The translations under genes and the position numbers were made by a program. The notes below the pieces were generated by a model, which worked only from the letters and a program-made list of their open reading frames with translations, was not told the DNA's origin and searched no databases. From Yoonia sp035117555 (GTDB lineage: Bacteria; Pseudomonadota; Alphaproteobacteria; Rhodobacterales; Rhodobacteraceae), in contig NZ_JAYKPK010000008.1 of the NCBI RefSeq assembly GCF_035117555.1, positions 147,980 through 211,979 of the forward strand: 64,000 nt of DNA, read 5' to 3'. Position 1 is the first letter of the stretch. Each line of letters opens with the position of its first letter. Positions 34,371 through 42,893 of the stretch are shown one piece after another.

Positions 34371-35095
34371 GCGTCGGCGCCGTTCATAAGCTCTGCCACG
34401 CGCGCTGCGATATCCGTCACGCCTTGGTTCAAGGTGATCCGCAACCGGTCGATCAGCGCGACATAGCTGGCCATGCCATCCTGTAGCTGCGGCAAGGCGG
34501 CGGTGATTTGATCTGCGAACACATAAGGCAGCAGCAGGATTGCGAAAATCAGCAGCATCAGGCCAAAGCCATAGCGGAATCCCCGCCGCGCGACGACCTC
34601 TTGTTGTTCGGACTCGGTCAGGCTGGGGCGTGCTGTCAATGACCGGGCACGCAGATTGGCATTGATTTCGTCCATGCTGGGCATGTCACGCGGGCCGGGA
34701 TCGGGCTGCACGGGAACAATCGCTGGCACTGGGGCGGGCGGTTTTTTCGAGGTATCCTCGTCGCGGGTGATGCGACGGATCGGCTTGTGTGTCTCATCTT
34801 CCGTCTTATTGGCCGGTGCGTTGAGGTCACGGTCACGTGCGGCTTCTTCGCGCAGGATCGCTTTGACGTTGGCGTCAATCGGCTGCCGCAGGTCGCGTGC
34901 CACTTTGGCTGGGTCGGACGGCGCTATCAGCGGTGCTTCCGGCGGGATGGGGGCTGATTCCGTAGCCGGTTCGGGGGTTTCAATCTCGAACCAGGCATGG
35001 CCGCAACTGGAACATTGCACCTCGCGGCCCGCAGGTGGGATGGCCCCATCAGGAACATCATATTGCGCGCCGCAATTAGGGCATATCAACCGCAT
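34367..35095 (-). CDS. MJ0042-type zinc-ribbon membrane protein
   Basis: The product has 242 residues. The N-terminus is a zinc ribbon: C5-P-N-C8 and C28-S-S-C31 with the MJ0042 pattern R-L-I-C-P-N-C-G-A-Q-Y-D-V-P. A Pro/Glu/Ala-rich linker follows. Near residues 180-200 a membrane helix (G-L-M-L-L-I-F-A-I-L-L-L-P-Y-V) precedes a C-terminal helix-rich part. The ribbon should be cytoplasmic. Zinc-finger/membrane proteins of this type occur widely in alphaproteobacteria without an assigned role. It converges on the TIGR02302 gene with a four-base overlap. Confidence 0.83.
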   Translation of the reverse strand: MRLICPNCGAQYDVPDGAIPPAGREVQCSSCGHAWFEIETPEPATESAPIPPEAPLIAPSDPAKVARDLRQPIDANVKAILREEAARDRDLNAPANKTEDETHKPIRRITRDEDTSKKPPAPVPAIVPVQPDPGPRDMPSMDEINANLRARSLTARPSLTESEQQEVVARRGFRYGFGLMLLIFAILLLPYVFADQITAALPQLQDGMASYVALIDRLRITLNQGVTDIAARVAELMNGADA

Positions 35096-35261
35096 CTTAT
35101 TAAACCTTTATTCCGGCTTTGGACCATATTGCGCCAGTGCATCCGACGCAACTTACCAATGCCACACCCAAAGGCAAAGGATTTGCAGCGATGCGCCGAT
35201 GGTGATCATTGAATCCCGGCGCGGATTTAGGCACTACAGCAGCGTGAGTAAAGGAAAGATC
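35096..35261. promoter_or_regulatory. Divergent promoter region for the zinc-ribbon gene and ftsE
   Basis: About 165 bases separate the two divergent starts. The region is AT-rich near 35097-35115 (TTATTAAACCTTTATT). An AAGGAA ribosome site lies just before ftsE. No clear -35/-10 pair can be named with confidence. Confidence 0.4.
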
Positions 35262-35936
35262 GTGATTGAACTCGACAATGTCACTTATGGCTATGGCGGG
35301 ACGCCGTTATTTTCCGGGGTCTCGCTCAAACTGGCGCCGGGGTCATTTCATTTTCTAACCGGGCCTTCGGGGGCAGGCAAGACCACGTTGCTGCGCCTGT
35401 GCTATGCCGATCTGCGCGCCCATCAGGGGCAAGTGCGCCTGTTTGGGCAGGATGCCGCCCATTGGACCCGTGACGAGGTGGCAATGGCCCGCCGCAGGAT
35501 CGGTGTCGTCCATCAGGACTGCCAGTTTCTGGACCATCTGTCGATTGCCGAGAATATCGCCCTGCCGCTGACCGTCGCAGGTCGGCTGACGGAGGCGCAG
35601 GATAATCTGACGCAATTATTGTCTTGGGTCAGCCTTGCGCCGCAGGCCGGGCAATTACCGCCTGAATTGTCGGGCGGTGAACGGCAACGCGCCGCTTTGG
35701 CCCGGGCTGTGATCATGTCGCCCGATGTGGTGATCGCCGATGAACCGACTGGCAATGTCGATTGGGAAATGTCGCAGCGCCTGCTCGCCCTGCTGGTCGA
35801 GCTGAACCGGATGGGCAAGACGATCCTGATCGCGACCCATGATCTGGCGATGATCCGGTCGATGAAGGCGGATGTGAATGCGCGGGTCCTGCGGCTCAAA
35901 GGTGGCAAGTTGATGCAGGCGGGGGCAGAACTGTGA
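35262..35936 (+). CDS. ftsE: Cell division ATP-binding protein
   Basis: The product has 224 residues and is the ATPase of FtsEX, which activates septal wall hydrolases at the divisome. Walker A is G-P-S-G-A-G-K-T at 34-41, the ABC signature is L-S-G-G-E-R-Q, and Walker B is V-V-I-A-D-E-P-T-G-N. The GTG at 35262 has AAGGAA upstream and gives V-I-E-L-D-N-V, the family start; an in-frame GTG six codons earlier is less likely. GTGA overlap couples it to ftsX. Confidence 0.94.
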   Translation: MIELDNVTYGYGGTPLFSGVSLKLAPGSFHFLTGPSGAGKTTLLRLCYADLRAHQGQVRLFGQDAAHWTRDEVAMARRRIGVVHQDCQFLDHLSIAENIALPLTVAGRLTEAQDNLTQLLSWVSLAPQAGQLPPELSGGERQRAALARAVIMSPDVVIADEPTGNVDWEMSQRLLALLVELNRMGKTILIATHDLAMIRSMKADVNARVLRLKGGKLMQAGAEL

Positions 35937-36826
35937 ATTTTCTCCTGCGTTTCATCATGGGCGATCCGCTGGCGGATCGTGCTGTGCCCCCGACAGGTAT
36001 TCTGGCAAAGCTGACGGTCTTCGTGGCCGCTGCGATGGCATTTCTCGCGATCTTTGCGCTGGTCTTGTCGTTGACCGCAGGCCGCGTCGCCAGCAATTGG
36101 GCTGACGATCTGGCGCAATCAGCGACCCTGCGTCTGCCCGCCGATCTGGACCAGACGAATGAGGCCTTGCGCGCTGCCGTCAATGTCTTGCAGACGACAG
36201 AAGGTGTGGCCTCGGCCCGCGTGCTGGAACCGGAGGAACAGCGCGCCTTGCTCGCCCCATGGTTCGGCCCCGATATGCCGGTCGAGGATCTGCCGATCCC
36301 GCAGCTGATCACGATCCTGCCGGATGAGGATGGCTATGACATCGTGGGTCTGCGCGCGCGGCTGCAGGCCGAGGTGCCAGAGGCGGTGCTGGATGATCAC
36401 GGTGCCTGGCGCGAACCGTTGCTGGAGGCGGCCCAGCGGCTGCGTCTGGTGGGCTGGACGATTCTTGCGATCATTGCGGCCGTCATGGCGGCAATGATCA
36501 CCACCGCCGCCCATGCCTCACTGGCCGCCAATGCGCAGGTCATCCGGGTGCTGCGGCTGGTCGGCGCGCGTGACGTCTATATCGCGGGGGCCTTTGTGCG
36601 CCGCTTTACCCTGCGCGCGGCATTTGGGGCGGCCATTGGTGCGCTGCTGGCGATTGCGCTGCTGCAGGTGATGCCGCAGCCCGATGCGATGGGCGTTTCC
36701 GACACAGGCTTTGGATTTCAGGGTATCGAATGGCTCTGGCCGCTGGCAATACCTGTGGCCGCCGCTATCGTGGCCTTCGTGGCGACACGCAGGGCGGCTT
36801 TCCGACGTCTGAAGGAACAGACATGA
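35933..36826 (+). CDS. ftsX: Cell division permease-like protein
   Basis: The product has 297 residues with the FtsX layout: a cytoplasmic start, a first membrane helix (T-V-F-V-A-A-A-M-A-F-L-A-I-F-A-L) near residue 27-50, a periplasmic domain, and three more helices near the C-terminus. FtsX passes the ATPase signal across the membrane to wall hydrolases. The GTG start overlaps ftsE and the end overlaps the acyltransferase gene. Confidence 0.9.
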   Translation: MNFLLRFIMGDPLADRAVPPTGILAKLTVFVAAAMAFLAIFALVLSLTAGRVASNWADDLAQSATLRLPADLDQTNEALRAAVNVLQTTEGVASARVLEPEEQRALLAPWFGPDMPVEDLPIPQLITILPDEDGYDIVGLRARLQAEVPEAVLDDHGAWREPLLEAAQRLRLVGWTILAIIAAVMAAMITTAAHASLAANAQVIRVLRLVGARDVYIAGAFVRRFTLRAAFGAAIGALLAIALLQVMPQPDAMGVSDTGFGFQGIEWLWPLAIPVAAAIVAFVATRRAAFRRLKEQT

Positions 36827-37551
36827 GATACGGCATACAATGGCTGCGGTCTTTGGTGTTCAACGGCCAGATCTATCTGGCGATGCTGGTGTTTGGCATC
36901 CTTTATACCCCCGCTGCGATCTGGTCGCGTGAAGGTGCGATTGCGGCCTGCCATGCCTATTGCCGCTGGGTTCGCTGGTCGGCCAGTTGGATGATCGGCC
37001 TGAAGGTCGAAATCCGCGGCACCCCGCCGGTGGACGAGGTGATGGTTGCCCCCAAACACCAGTCTTTCCTTGATGTGCTGATGATCTATGGCGCGATGCC
37101 GCGCGGTAAGTTCATCTTCAAGGCGGTGCTGAAATATGCGCCGGTCATCGGGCAGTTTGGCCTGCGGATCGGCTGTATCCCGGTGGATCGCGGCAAGCGC
37201 GGGCAGGCAATCAAAAAGATGGTGGCCGATGTGCAGGCGGGGCGTGCCTTGCCCGGACAGCTGATCATCTATCCGCAAGGCACCCGCATCGCGCCGGGTG
37301 TCAAAGCGCCCTATAAGATCGGAACCGGCGCGCTCTACCGTGAACTGGGGCAACCTGTCGTGCCGGTGGCCACCAATGTCGGCCTGTTCTGGCCCAAGCG
37401 TGGGATTTACCGCCATCAGGGGACGGCGGTGTTTGAGTTCCTGCCCCGGATCGAACCCGGGCTGGAGATCGCAACATTCATGACGCAATTGGAAACGGTC
37501 ATTGAAACAGCCTCTGACCGGCTGAACGCAGAGGCAGGGTTTCATGGCTGA
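36823..37551 (+). CDS. plsC: 1-acyl-sn-glycerol-3-phosphate acyltransferase
   Basis: The product has 242 residues. It adds the second acyl chain to make phosphatidate at the inner membrane. The H-x4-D motif is K-H-Q-S-F-L-D near residue 87, and the glycerol-phosphate motif near residue 152 is I-I-Y-P-Q-G-T-R, with Gln where most members have Glu; this variant occurs in Rhodobacterales. The ATG overlaps the ftsX stop (ATGA) and its end overlaps the next gene by eight bases. Confidence 0.9.
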   Translation: MRYGIQWLRSLVFNGQIYLAMLVFGILYTPAAIWSREGAIAACHAYCRWVRWSASWMIGLKVEIRGTPPVDEVMVAPKHQSFLDVLMIYGAMPRGKFIFKAVLKYAPVIGQFGLRIGCIPVDRGKRGQAIKKMVADVQAGRALPGQLIIYPQGTRIAPGVKAPYKIGTGALYRELGQPVVPVATNVGLFWPKRGIYRHQGTAVFEFLPRIEPGLEIATFMTQLETVIETASDRLNAEAGFHG

Positions 37552-38152
37552 TGACATCATATCTGATATTGCCGCGCTTGAGGCGATCTATGGCGAACCT
37601 GCCAAAGCGTCATTGACCAAGGTCGCGCAGCACCTGACGCCGCTTTACCTGAAATGGATCATGGCGTCGCGGTTCTGCATCGTTTCGACCGTCGGCTCTG
37701 GCGGCACAGACGGCAGCCCGCGTGGCGATGACGGCCCGGTGGTGCGCGCCATCGATGCGCAGACCCTGTTGATGCCGGATTGGCGCGGCAATAACCGTAT
37801 CGATACCCTGCGCAATATCGTTGAGGACGGCCGGATCAGCCTGATGTTCATGGTGCCGGGCTCGGATAATGCCGTGCGGGTCAATGGGCGTGCGATTGTG
37901 TCTGTCGCGGCGCAGCATCTGGATCTGTTCGATGACAAAGGTCGCAGGCCAAGGTCGGTGATCGTGATTACCGTGGCAGAGGTTTACAGCCAATGCGCCC
38001 GTGCCATCATGCGCGCCGGGCTTTGGGCCGGGGTGGATGAAAGCGCTGATCTGCCCAGCGTCGGCCAGATGCTATCGGAACAGGACGCCGGTTTTGACGG
38101 CGCCTCCTATGATGATGCATGGTTGGACCGCGCCAAGGCGACGATGTGGTAA
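37544..38152 (+). CDS. PPOX-type FMN-dependent flavoprotein (TIGR04025 type)
   Basis: The product has 202 residues with a pyridoxamine-phosphate-oxidase-like split barrel. It shows F-C-I-V-S-T-V-G-S-G-G-T-D-G-S-P-R-G-D near residue 45, then N-N-R-I-D-T-L-R-N-I near residue 85 and V-R-V-N-G-R-A near residue 115, as in the FMN-binding family that includes MSMEG_1061 homologues. The substrate is unknown; such proteins reduce flavins, heme or small aldehydes in different cases. It overlaps the acyltransferase gene, so it joins the ftsEX-plsC transcript. Confidence 0.8.
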   Translation: MADDIISDIAALEAIYGEPAKASLTKVAQHLTPLYLKWIMASRFCIVSTVGSGGTDGSPRGDDGPVVRAIDAQTLLMPDWRGNNRIDTLRNIVEDGRISLMFMVPGSDNAVRVNGRAIVSVAAQHLDLFDDKGRRPRSVIVITVAEVYSQCARAIMRAGLWAGVDESADLPSVGQMLSEQDAGFDGASYDDAWLDRAKATMW

Positions 38153-38159
38153 GGGGGTA

Positions 38160-38176
38160 GGCGGCGTTAAGCCGCC
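38160..38176. terminator. Possible hairpin terminator at the accA stop codon
   Basis: GGCGGC and GCCGCC flank GTTAA, whose reverse strand holds the accA TAA. The stem is six base pairs. No clear T-run follows on either strand, so rho-independent function is uncertain. Confidence 0.35.
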
Positions 38177-39129
38177 AAGCCCTTGCTGCCCAGATTGAGA
38201 TATTTATCGCGCCGGTCCTTGCGCAGCTTGTCGCCCGATTTGCCGGTCAGCTCGGCCAGCATGGATTTCAGCGCCTCACCCACCACCTTGATCGCCGTAT
38301 CACGGTCGCGATGCGCGCCGCCTTTCGGCTCTGCAATGATCTTGTCGCAGACGCCCAGTTCATGCAGGTCCTTGGCGGTCAGGCGCAAGGCCTCCGCGGC
38401 TTCGCGCATCTTTTCGGAATCCTTCCACAGGATTGAGGCGCAGCCTTCGGGGCTGATCACCGAATAGACCGAGTGTTCTAGCATCGCGACACGGTTGGCC
38501 GAGGCAAAGGCGACAGCGCCGCCGGACCCGCCTTCACCGATGATCACGCTGATCAGCGGCACTTTCAGTGCCAGACATTTCTCGGTCGATCGCGCGATTG
38601 CCTCGGACTGGCCGCGTTCTTCCGCACCTTTGCCGGGATAGGCACCGGGGGTATCGACCAGCGTAATGACAGGCAGGCCGAAACGGTCGGCCAGATCCAT
38701 CAGGCGGATCGCCTTGCGGTATCCTTCGGGCCGGGCCATGCCGAAATTGCGCGCGATGCGGGATTTGGTGTCATTGCCCTTTTCATGGCCGATCACCATG
38801 ACCGGCTGGCCATCCAGCCGCGCGATGCCGCCCATGACGGAATGGTCATCGGCAAAGTTGCGATCCCCTGCGAGGGGCGTAAATTCAGTAAACAAAGCCT
38901 CGATATAATCGATGCAATGCGGCCGTTCGGGGTGGCGGGCCACCTGACATTTGCGCCAGGGGGTGAGGTTCGCATAAAGCGAGGTCAGCAATTCACCGGC
39001 CTTTTTATCCAGCGCATTTGCTTCTTTCGACACATCCATATCCGCGTTGTCGCGGGCCATGGCGCGCAATTCTTCGGCCTTGCCTTCGATCTCGGCCAGC
39101 GGTTTTTCAAAGTCGAGGTATAGGGTCAT
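38167..39129 (-). CDS. accA: Acetyl-CoA carboxylase carboxyltransferase subunit alpha
   Basis: The product has 320 residues. It transfers the carboxyl group from biotin to acetyl-CoA, the committed step of fatty acid synthesis, with AccD. The family pattern is complete: Y-L-D-F-E-K-P-L, H-P-E-R-P-H near residue 72, T-L-V-D-T-P-G-A-Y-P-G near residue 155, G-E-G-G-S-G-G-A near residue 200 and the S-V-I-S-P-E-G-C motif. The ATG at 39129 gives M-T-L-Y-L-D, the family start. A GGCGGC-GTTAA-GCCGCC hairpin (38160-38176) spans its stop codon and may end both convergent transcripts. Confidence 0.95.
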   Translation of the reverse strand: MTLYLDFEKPLAEIEGKAEELRAMARDNADMDVSKEANALDKKAGELLTSLYANLTPWRKCQVARHPERPHCIDYIEALFTEFTPLAGDRNFADDHSVMGGIARLDGQPVMVIGHEKGNDTKSRIARNFGMARPEGYRKAIRLMDLADRFGLPVITLVDTPGAYPGKGAEERGQSEAIARSTEKCLALKVPLISVIIGEGGSGGAVAFASANRVAMLEHSVYSVISPEGCASILWKDSEKMREAAEALRLTAKDLHELGVCDKIIAEPKGGAHRDRDTAIKVVGEALKSMLAELTGKSGDKLRKDRRDKYLNLGSKGLAA

Positions 39130-39199
39130 CGGATCAGCGCACCTTTTTGCCACAAGTCTGCATTATATGGCGTATGCGCTGACCAATGGCAACGGCAGG

Positions 39200-40159
39200 T
39201 CAGGCGGCGGCGATCATCTCTGACTGCCGCACGATGACTTCGGCCTGCTTGATCGAGGCGATATCGACAAGGCGACCCTTGTAAACGGTCGCCCCTTCAC
39301 CGCGTGCTTTGGCCTCTTCCATTGCGGCCAGAATCTCGCGGGCTTCGGCCACAGCTTCTTCAGATGGTGTGAAGACTTCGTTTGCCAAGGCGATCTGTTT
39401 GGGGTGGATCGCCCATTTGCCGACCATGCCAAGCGTCGCCGACCGCCGCGCCTGCGCGCGGTAGCCTTCGTCATCGCTGAAATCACCGAAGGGGCCATCG
39501 ACGGGCAGCACACCATGCGTGCGGCAGGCGGCGACAATCGCTGTCTGCGCCCAATGCCACGGATCTGAATAATGGCGCGTCTCGCCATGCAGCATGTAAT
39601 AATTCGCCTGCGTGCCACCGATGCCGGTGGTCTGCATCCCCATCGAGGCGGCAAAATCGGCAGCCCCCAGCGACATCGCAGCCATTCGTGGGGAACTGGC
39701 GGCGATCTCCTCAACATGGGCGATACCGGCGGCTGATTCGATGATCACCTCGAAACTGATCTGCTTGCTGCGGCCCTTGGCGCGTTCAATCGCGGTGACC
39801 AACGCATCCACTGCATAGACATCCGCCGCACAGCCGACCTTGGGGATCATGATTTGGTCCAGCCTGTCGCCTGCCTGTTCCAGCACATCCACGACATCGC
39901 GATACCAATAGGGCGTGTCTAACCCGTTGATCCGCACGCTCAGCGTCTTCTTGCCCCAATCGACCGTATTGATCGCCTCAATCACATTGGCGCGGGCTGT
40001 GTCCTTGTCGGACGGGGCCACACTGTCTTCCAGATCAAGGTTGATCACATCCGCCGCCGAGGCCGCCATTTTCGCGAACAGTTTGGTGTTCGATCCCGGC
40101 CCGAACAATTGGCAGCGGTTCGGGCGGGCCGGGGGTGTGGGTTGCAGGCGGAATGACAT
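39200..40159 (-). CDS. mcl1: L-malyl-CoA/beta-methylmalyl-CoA lyase
   Basis: The product has 319 residues of the CitE-like family. In the ethylmalonyl-CoA pathway it cleaves beta-methylmalyl-CoA to glyoxylate and propionyl-CoA and handles L-malyl-CoA. It shows L-F-G-P-G-S-N-T-K near residue 20, I-N-L-D-L-E-D-S-V near residue 46 with the acidic metal ligands, E-V-I-I-E-S-A-A-G and G-A-A-D-F-A-A-S-M-G. The ATG at 40159 with GAGGT upstream gives M-S-F-R-L-Q-P, the Rhodobacter-type start. It indicates acetate or C2 assimilation without the glyoxylate shunt or together with it. Confidence 0.9.
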   Translation of the reverse strand: MSFRLQPTPPARPNRCQLFGPGSNTKLFAKMAASAADVINLDLEDSVAPSDKDTARANVIEAINTVDWGKKTLSVRINGLDTPYWYRDVVDVLEQAGDRLDQIMIPKVGCAADVYAVDALVTAIERAKGRSKQISFEVIIESAAGIAHVEEIAASSPRMAAMSLGAADFAASMGMQTTGIGGTQANYYMLHGETRHYSDPWHWAQTAIVAACRTHGVLPVDGPFGDFSDDEGYRAQARRSATLGMVGKWAIHPKQIALANEVFTPSEEAVAEAREILAAMEEAKARGEGATVYKGRLVDIASIKQAEVIVRQSEMIAAA

Positions 40160-40239
40160 GACAGACCTCGTGAGTATCAAAATTGCGCAAGGGGTTTTGT
40201 CTTGGGTATAATATTGCGCAATGGGTCACAAGGATGATT

Positions 40240-40269
40240 TCGCACCCGCAGCATCGGCCACGGGTGCGA
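40240..40269 (-). terminator. Candidate terminator between aminotransferase and mcl1
   Basis: Perfect arms TCGCACCCG (40240-40248) and CGGGTGCGA (40261-40269) lie just downstream of the leftward aminotransferase gene. They are followed on that strand by AATCATCCTT, a weakly T-rich tail. The placement suits the end of the sseA-aminotransferase transcript before mcl1. Confidence 0.5.
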
Positions 40270-40273
40270 CCTG

Positions 40274-41458
40274 TCAGACGCCAGCGGCGACAATCGCCTT
40301 GGCGAGGATCGGCACAGACTCGGCATTCAGCCCGGCGATGTTGATCCGGCTGTCGCCGACCATATAGATGCCATTGGTCTGGCGCATTGTTTCGACCTGT
40401 TCCGGCGTCGCCCCCAACCGGCTGAACATGCCGCGATGATGCGCGATAAAGTCGAAATTATCGCCATTGGTCAGGCGTTTCAGTTCATCCGCCAGTTGCT
40501 GGCGCAGGTTCAGCATCGACAGGCGGGTGTCTTCCAGCTCTGCCTCCCAATCCGCGCGCAGATCGGGGTCGGTCAGGATCGTAGTGACAACCCGTGCGCC
40601 ATGGTCCGGCGGGAAAGAGAAATTCTGCCGGTTCAGAAAGTTCAGGTTCTGCTGTGCCAGCGCCTGTTCATCCGCATCGCGCGCAATCGCCATCAGCGCG
40701 CCGGTGCGTTCACGGTAAATGCCGAAATTCTTGGAACAGCTTGATGCGATCAGGCAATTGTCGAAAGCGGCAGCGATCTGTCGGGTGATTTGGGCGTCGG
40801 CCTCCAGACCATCGCCAAAGCCCTGATAGGCGATATCGACAAAGGGCAGGGCACCTTTGGCCTGCATCAGCGTGATGACCTGCCCGATCTGGTCAGAGGT
40901 CAGGTTGGCCCCTGTCGGATTATGGCAGCAGCCATGCAGCAACACGACATCGCCCGCCTGCAGCCCATCCAGATCTTCCATCAGCCCGGCAAAATCAATG
41001 CCCCGCGTGTCATTGTCGAAATAGCGGTATTCCGCCATTTTCATCCCGAGATATTTGATGATCGACGGATGGTTCGGCCAGGTCGGGTTCGACAGCCAGA
41101 CAGTTGCGTCAGGGGACGCCATCTTGATCAGTTCCAGCGCCTGCCGGATCGCACCCGTGCCGCCCGGTGTCGCCACAACGGCCACGCGGTCGGCGGCCAC
41201 GCTGTCGCCCAACACCAGATCGCGGATCGCGGCACCATAGGCGGGATCACCGGCCAGCCCGGTATAGGCTTTGGTGGTCTGGTCGGCCAGAATCCGGCGC
41301 TCTGCCTCTTTCACGGCGCGCATGACGGGTGTGTTGCCGGTTGCATCCTTATAGACACCGACGCCAAGGTCGATCTTGGTGTCGCGCGGATCGGCGCGAT
41401 ATTGCGCCATCAGGGCAAGGATTTTATCGGCAGGTTGCGATTTCAGGTTTTGCAGCAT
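40274..41458 (-). CDS. Aromatic/aspartate aminotransferase (class I)
   Basis: The product has 394 residues and is of the dimeric PLP class I family. The PLP lysine is in S-S-C-S-K-N-F-G-I-Y-R-E-R-T-G near residue 240, the fingerprint of AspC/TyrB. N-P-T-G in H-N-P-T-G-A-N and the substrate Arg in G-D-S-R-I-N-I-A-G are present. It should transfer amino groups among aspartate, aromatic amino acids and 2-oxoglutarate; which substrate dominates is unclear. The start overlaps the sulfurtransferase stop by one base (TGATG), linking amino acid and sulfur metabolism. Confidence 0.9.
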   Translation of the reverse strand: MLQNLKSQPADKILALMAQYRADPRDTKIDLGVGVYKDATGNTPVMRAVKEAERRILADQTTKAYTGLAGDPAYGAAIRDLVLGDSVAADRVAVVATPGGTGAIRQALELIKMASPDATVWLSNPTWPNHPSIIKYLGMKMAEYRYFDNDTRGIDFAGLMEDLDGLQAGDVVLLHGCCHNPTGANLTSDQIGQVITLMQAKGALPFVDIAYQGFGDGLEADAQITRQIAAAFDNCLIASSCSKNFGIYRERTGALMAIARDADEQALAQQNLNFLNRQNFSFPPDHGARVVTTILTDPDLRADWEAELEDTRLSMLNLRQQLADELKRLTNGDNFDFIAHHRGMFSRLGATPEQVETMRQTNGIYMVGDSRINIAGLNAESVPILAKAIVAAGV

Positions 41459-42324
41459 CAGGCGGCTCCGGTTGCAAGGGGAAGATCAGCATACATGCCC
41501 CATTCGGACCATGAGCCGTCGTAAAGTGAATGATCGGACTTGCCGAGCCGGGTCAGCGCCAGCGACAGGATCGCCGCCGTCACGCCAGACCCGCAGGTGG
41601 TGATCGCAGGCTTGTCCAGATCAACACCGGCATCGGTGAAAGCAGCCCGCAAAGCGGCCAGTGGTTTCATCGTGCCATCTTCGTTCAACAGATCCTGATA
41701 GAAGACATTGCGCGAACCCGGAATATGGCCCGACCGCATACCGGGGCGCGGTTCGGGAGTTTCCCCGCGAAACCGGCCCGGCGCACGCGCATCGATGATG
41801 ACGTGATCGCCGAGCTTGGCTGCGCGGGCGACATCGGTCACATCACGCACCATCTGGTTGCGCCGCTGCACGGTCATATGCCGATCCCGGATCACCGGGG
41901 CGGCATCGGTCACCGGCTTGCCTTCGGCCAGCCATTTCGGCAGGCCACCATCGAGCACCGCGACATTGTCATGTCCCATCAGGCGGAACAGCCACCAGAC
42001 GCGCGCGGCTGAAAACAGCCCCTCCCCGTCATAAACCACCACCTGATGCCCATCGCCGACACCCATAGCGCGCATCCGCGACATGAATTTCTCGACCGGC
42101 GGTGCCATATGCGGCAATTCAGACCTTAGGTCGCTGATTTCATCAATGTCAAAGAACCGCGCGCCGGGGATATGGCCCGCCTCATATTCGGCCAGACCCG
42201 ACCGACCCGTATCCGGCAGATACCAGGATGCGTCCAGCACGCGTAATTCGAGGTCTTTGAGATGCTCCGCCAACCAGTCGGTGCCGACCAGCGTTTTGGG
42301 GTCATCCGGCGCAGATATGCTCAT
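41458..42324 (-). CDS. sseA: 3-mercaptopyruvate sulfurtransferase
   Basis: The product has 288 residues with two rhodanese domains. The active Cys244 is in C-G-S-G-V-T, the mercaptopyruvate signature. The first domain holds H-I-P-G-A-R near residue 51 and lacks an active Cys, as usual. It moves sulfur from mercaptopyruvate to acceptors. The ATG at 42324 was chosen over a TTG one codon earlier. It is the first gene of a pair with the aminotransferase, which can make mercaptopyruvate from cysteine; this is a plausible functional link. Confidence 0.92.
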   Translation of the reverse strand: MSISAPDDPKTLVGTDWLAEHLKDLELRVLDASWYLPDTGRSGLAEYEAGHIPGARFFDIDEISDLRSELPHMAPPVEKFMSRMRAMGVGDGHQVVVYDGEGLFSAARVWWLFRLMGHDNVAVLDGGLPKWLAEGKPVTDAAPVIRDRHMTVQRRNQMVRDVTDVARAAKLGDHVIIDARAPGRFRGETPEPRPGMRSGHIPGSRNVFYQDLLNEDGTMKPLAALRAAFTDAGVDLDKPAITTCGSGVTAAILSLALTRLGKSDHSLYDGSWSEWGMYADLPLATGAA

Positions 42325-42396
42325 CAACTTGCCTTTCGGTCACTTGCGCATGTGACTATCGCGCTGTGAACCCGGAAACAAGGTATCTCACGCGCC

Positions 42397-42870
42397 TCAA
42401 TCGCCGTGGCGCAACAACCGCTGTTTCTGGCGTCCCCAGTCACGTGCTGCCTCTGTCGCGCGTTTGTCGTGGTTTTTCTTGCCTTTTGCCGTCGCGATCT
42501 TCAGCTTCACCAAACCACGGTCGTTGAAATACATCACCAGCGGCACCAAGGTCATGCCTTCGCGCTTGGTCGCATTCCACAGGCGCGACAATTCCTTGCG
42601 GCTGACCAGCAGCTTGCGCTTGCGGCGTTCTTCATGGCTGAACATCGCGCGCTCGTAAGGTGCGATATAGGCATTGGTCAGCCAGAGTTCGCCATTATCA
42701 ACCGAGGCATAGCTGTCTGCGATATTCGATTGCCCGACGCGCAGCGATTTGACCTCTGACCCCATCAGGATGATGCCGACTTCGATGTCATCCTCAATGG
42801 CAAAGTCATAGCGCGCGCGCCGGTTCTCGGCGACGACTTTGTAATTTGTCTTTTCGTTTTTCTTGGCCAT
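42397..42870 (-). CDS. smpB: SsrA-binding protein
   Basis: The product has 157 residues, the usual length. SmpB delivers tmRNA to stalled ribosomes. The pattern is standard: A-E-N-R-R-A-R-Y-D-F near residue 15, G-I-I-L-M-G-S-E-V-K-S-L-R near residue 33, P-L-V-M-Y-F-N-D-R-G-L-V-K and the basic tail K-G-K-K-N-H-D-K-R. It starts 23 bases downstream of dapA on the same strand, so the two are probably co-transcribed. The ssrA gene is not in the window. Confidence 0.96.
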   Translation of the reverse strand: MAKKNEKTNYKVVAENRRARYDFAIEDDIEVGIILMGSEVKSLRVGQSNIADSYASVDNGELWLTNAYIAPYERAMFSHEERRKRKLLVSRKELSRLWNATKREGMTLVPLVMYFNDRGLVKLKIATAKGKKNHDKRATEAARDWGRQKQRLLRHGD

Positions 42871-42893
42871 CGGGTGCAGATAAGCCCTGAGGC

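Noticed and set aside
34656..35261. Forward extension of ftsE across the zinc-ribbon gene
   Set aside because: The extension overlaps a well-supported gene and FtsE length and the ribosome site fix the start at 35262.
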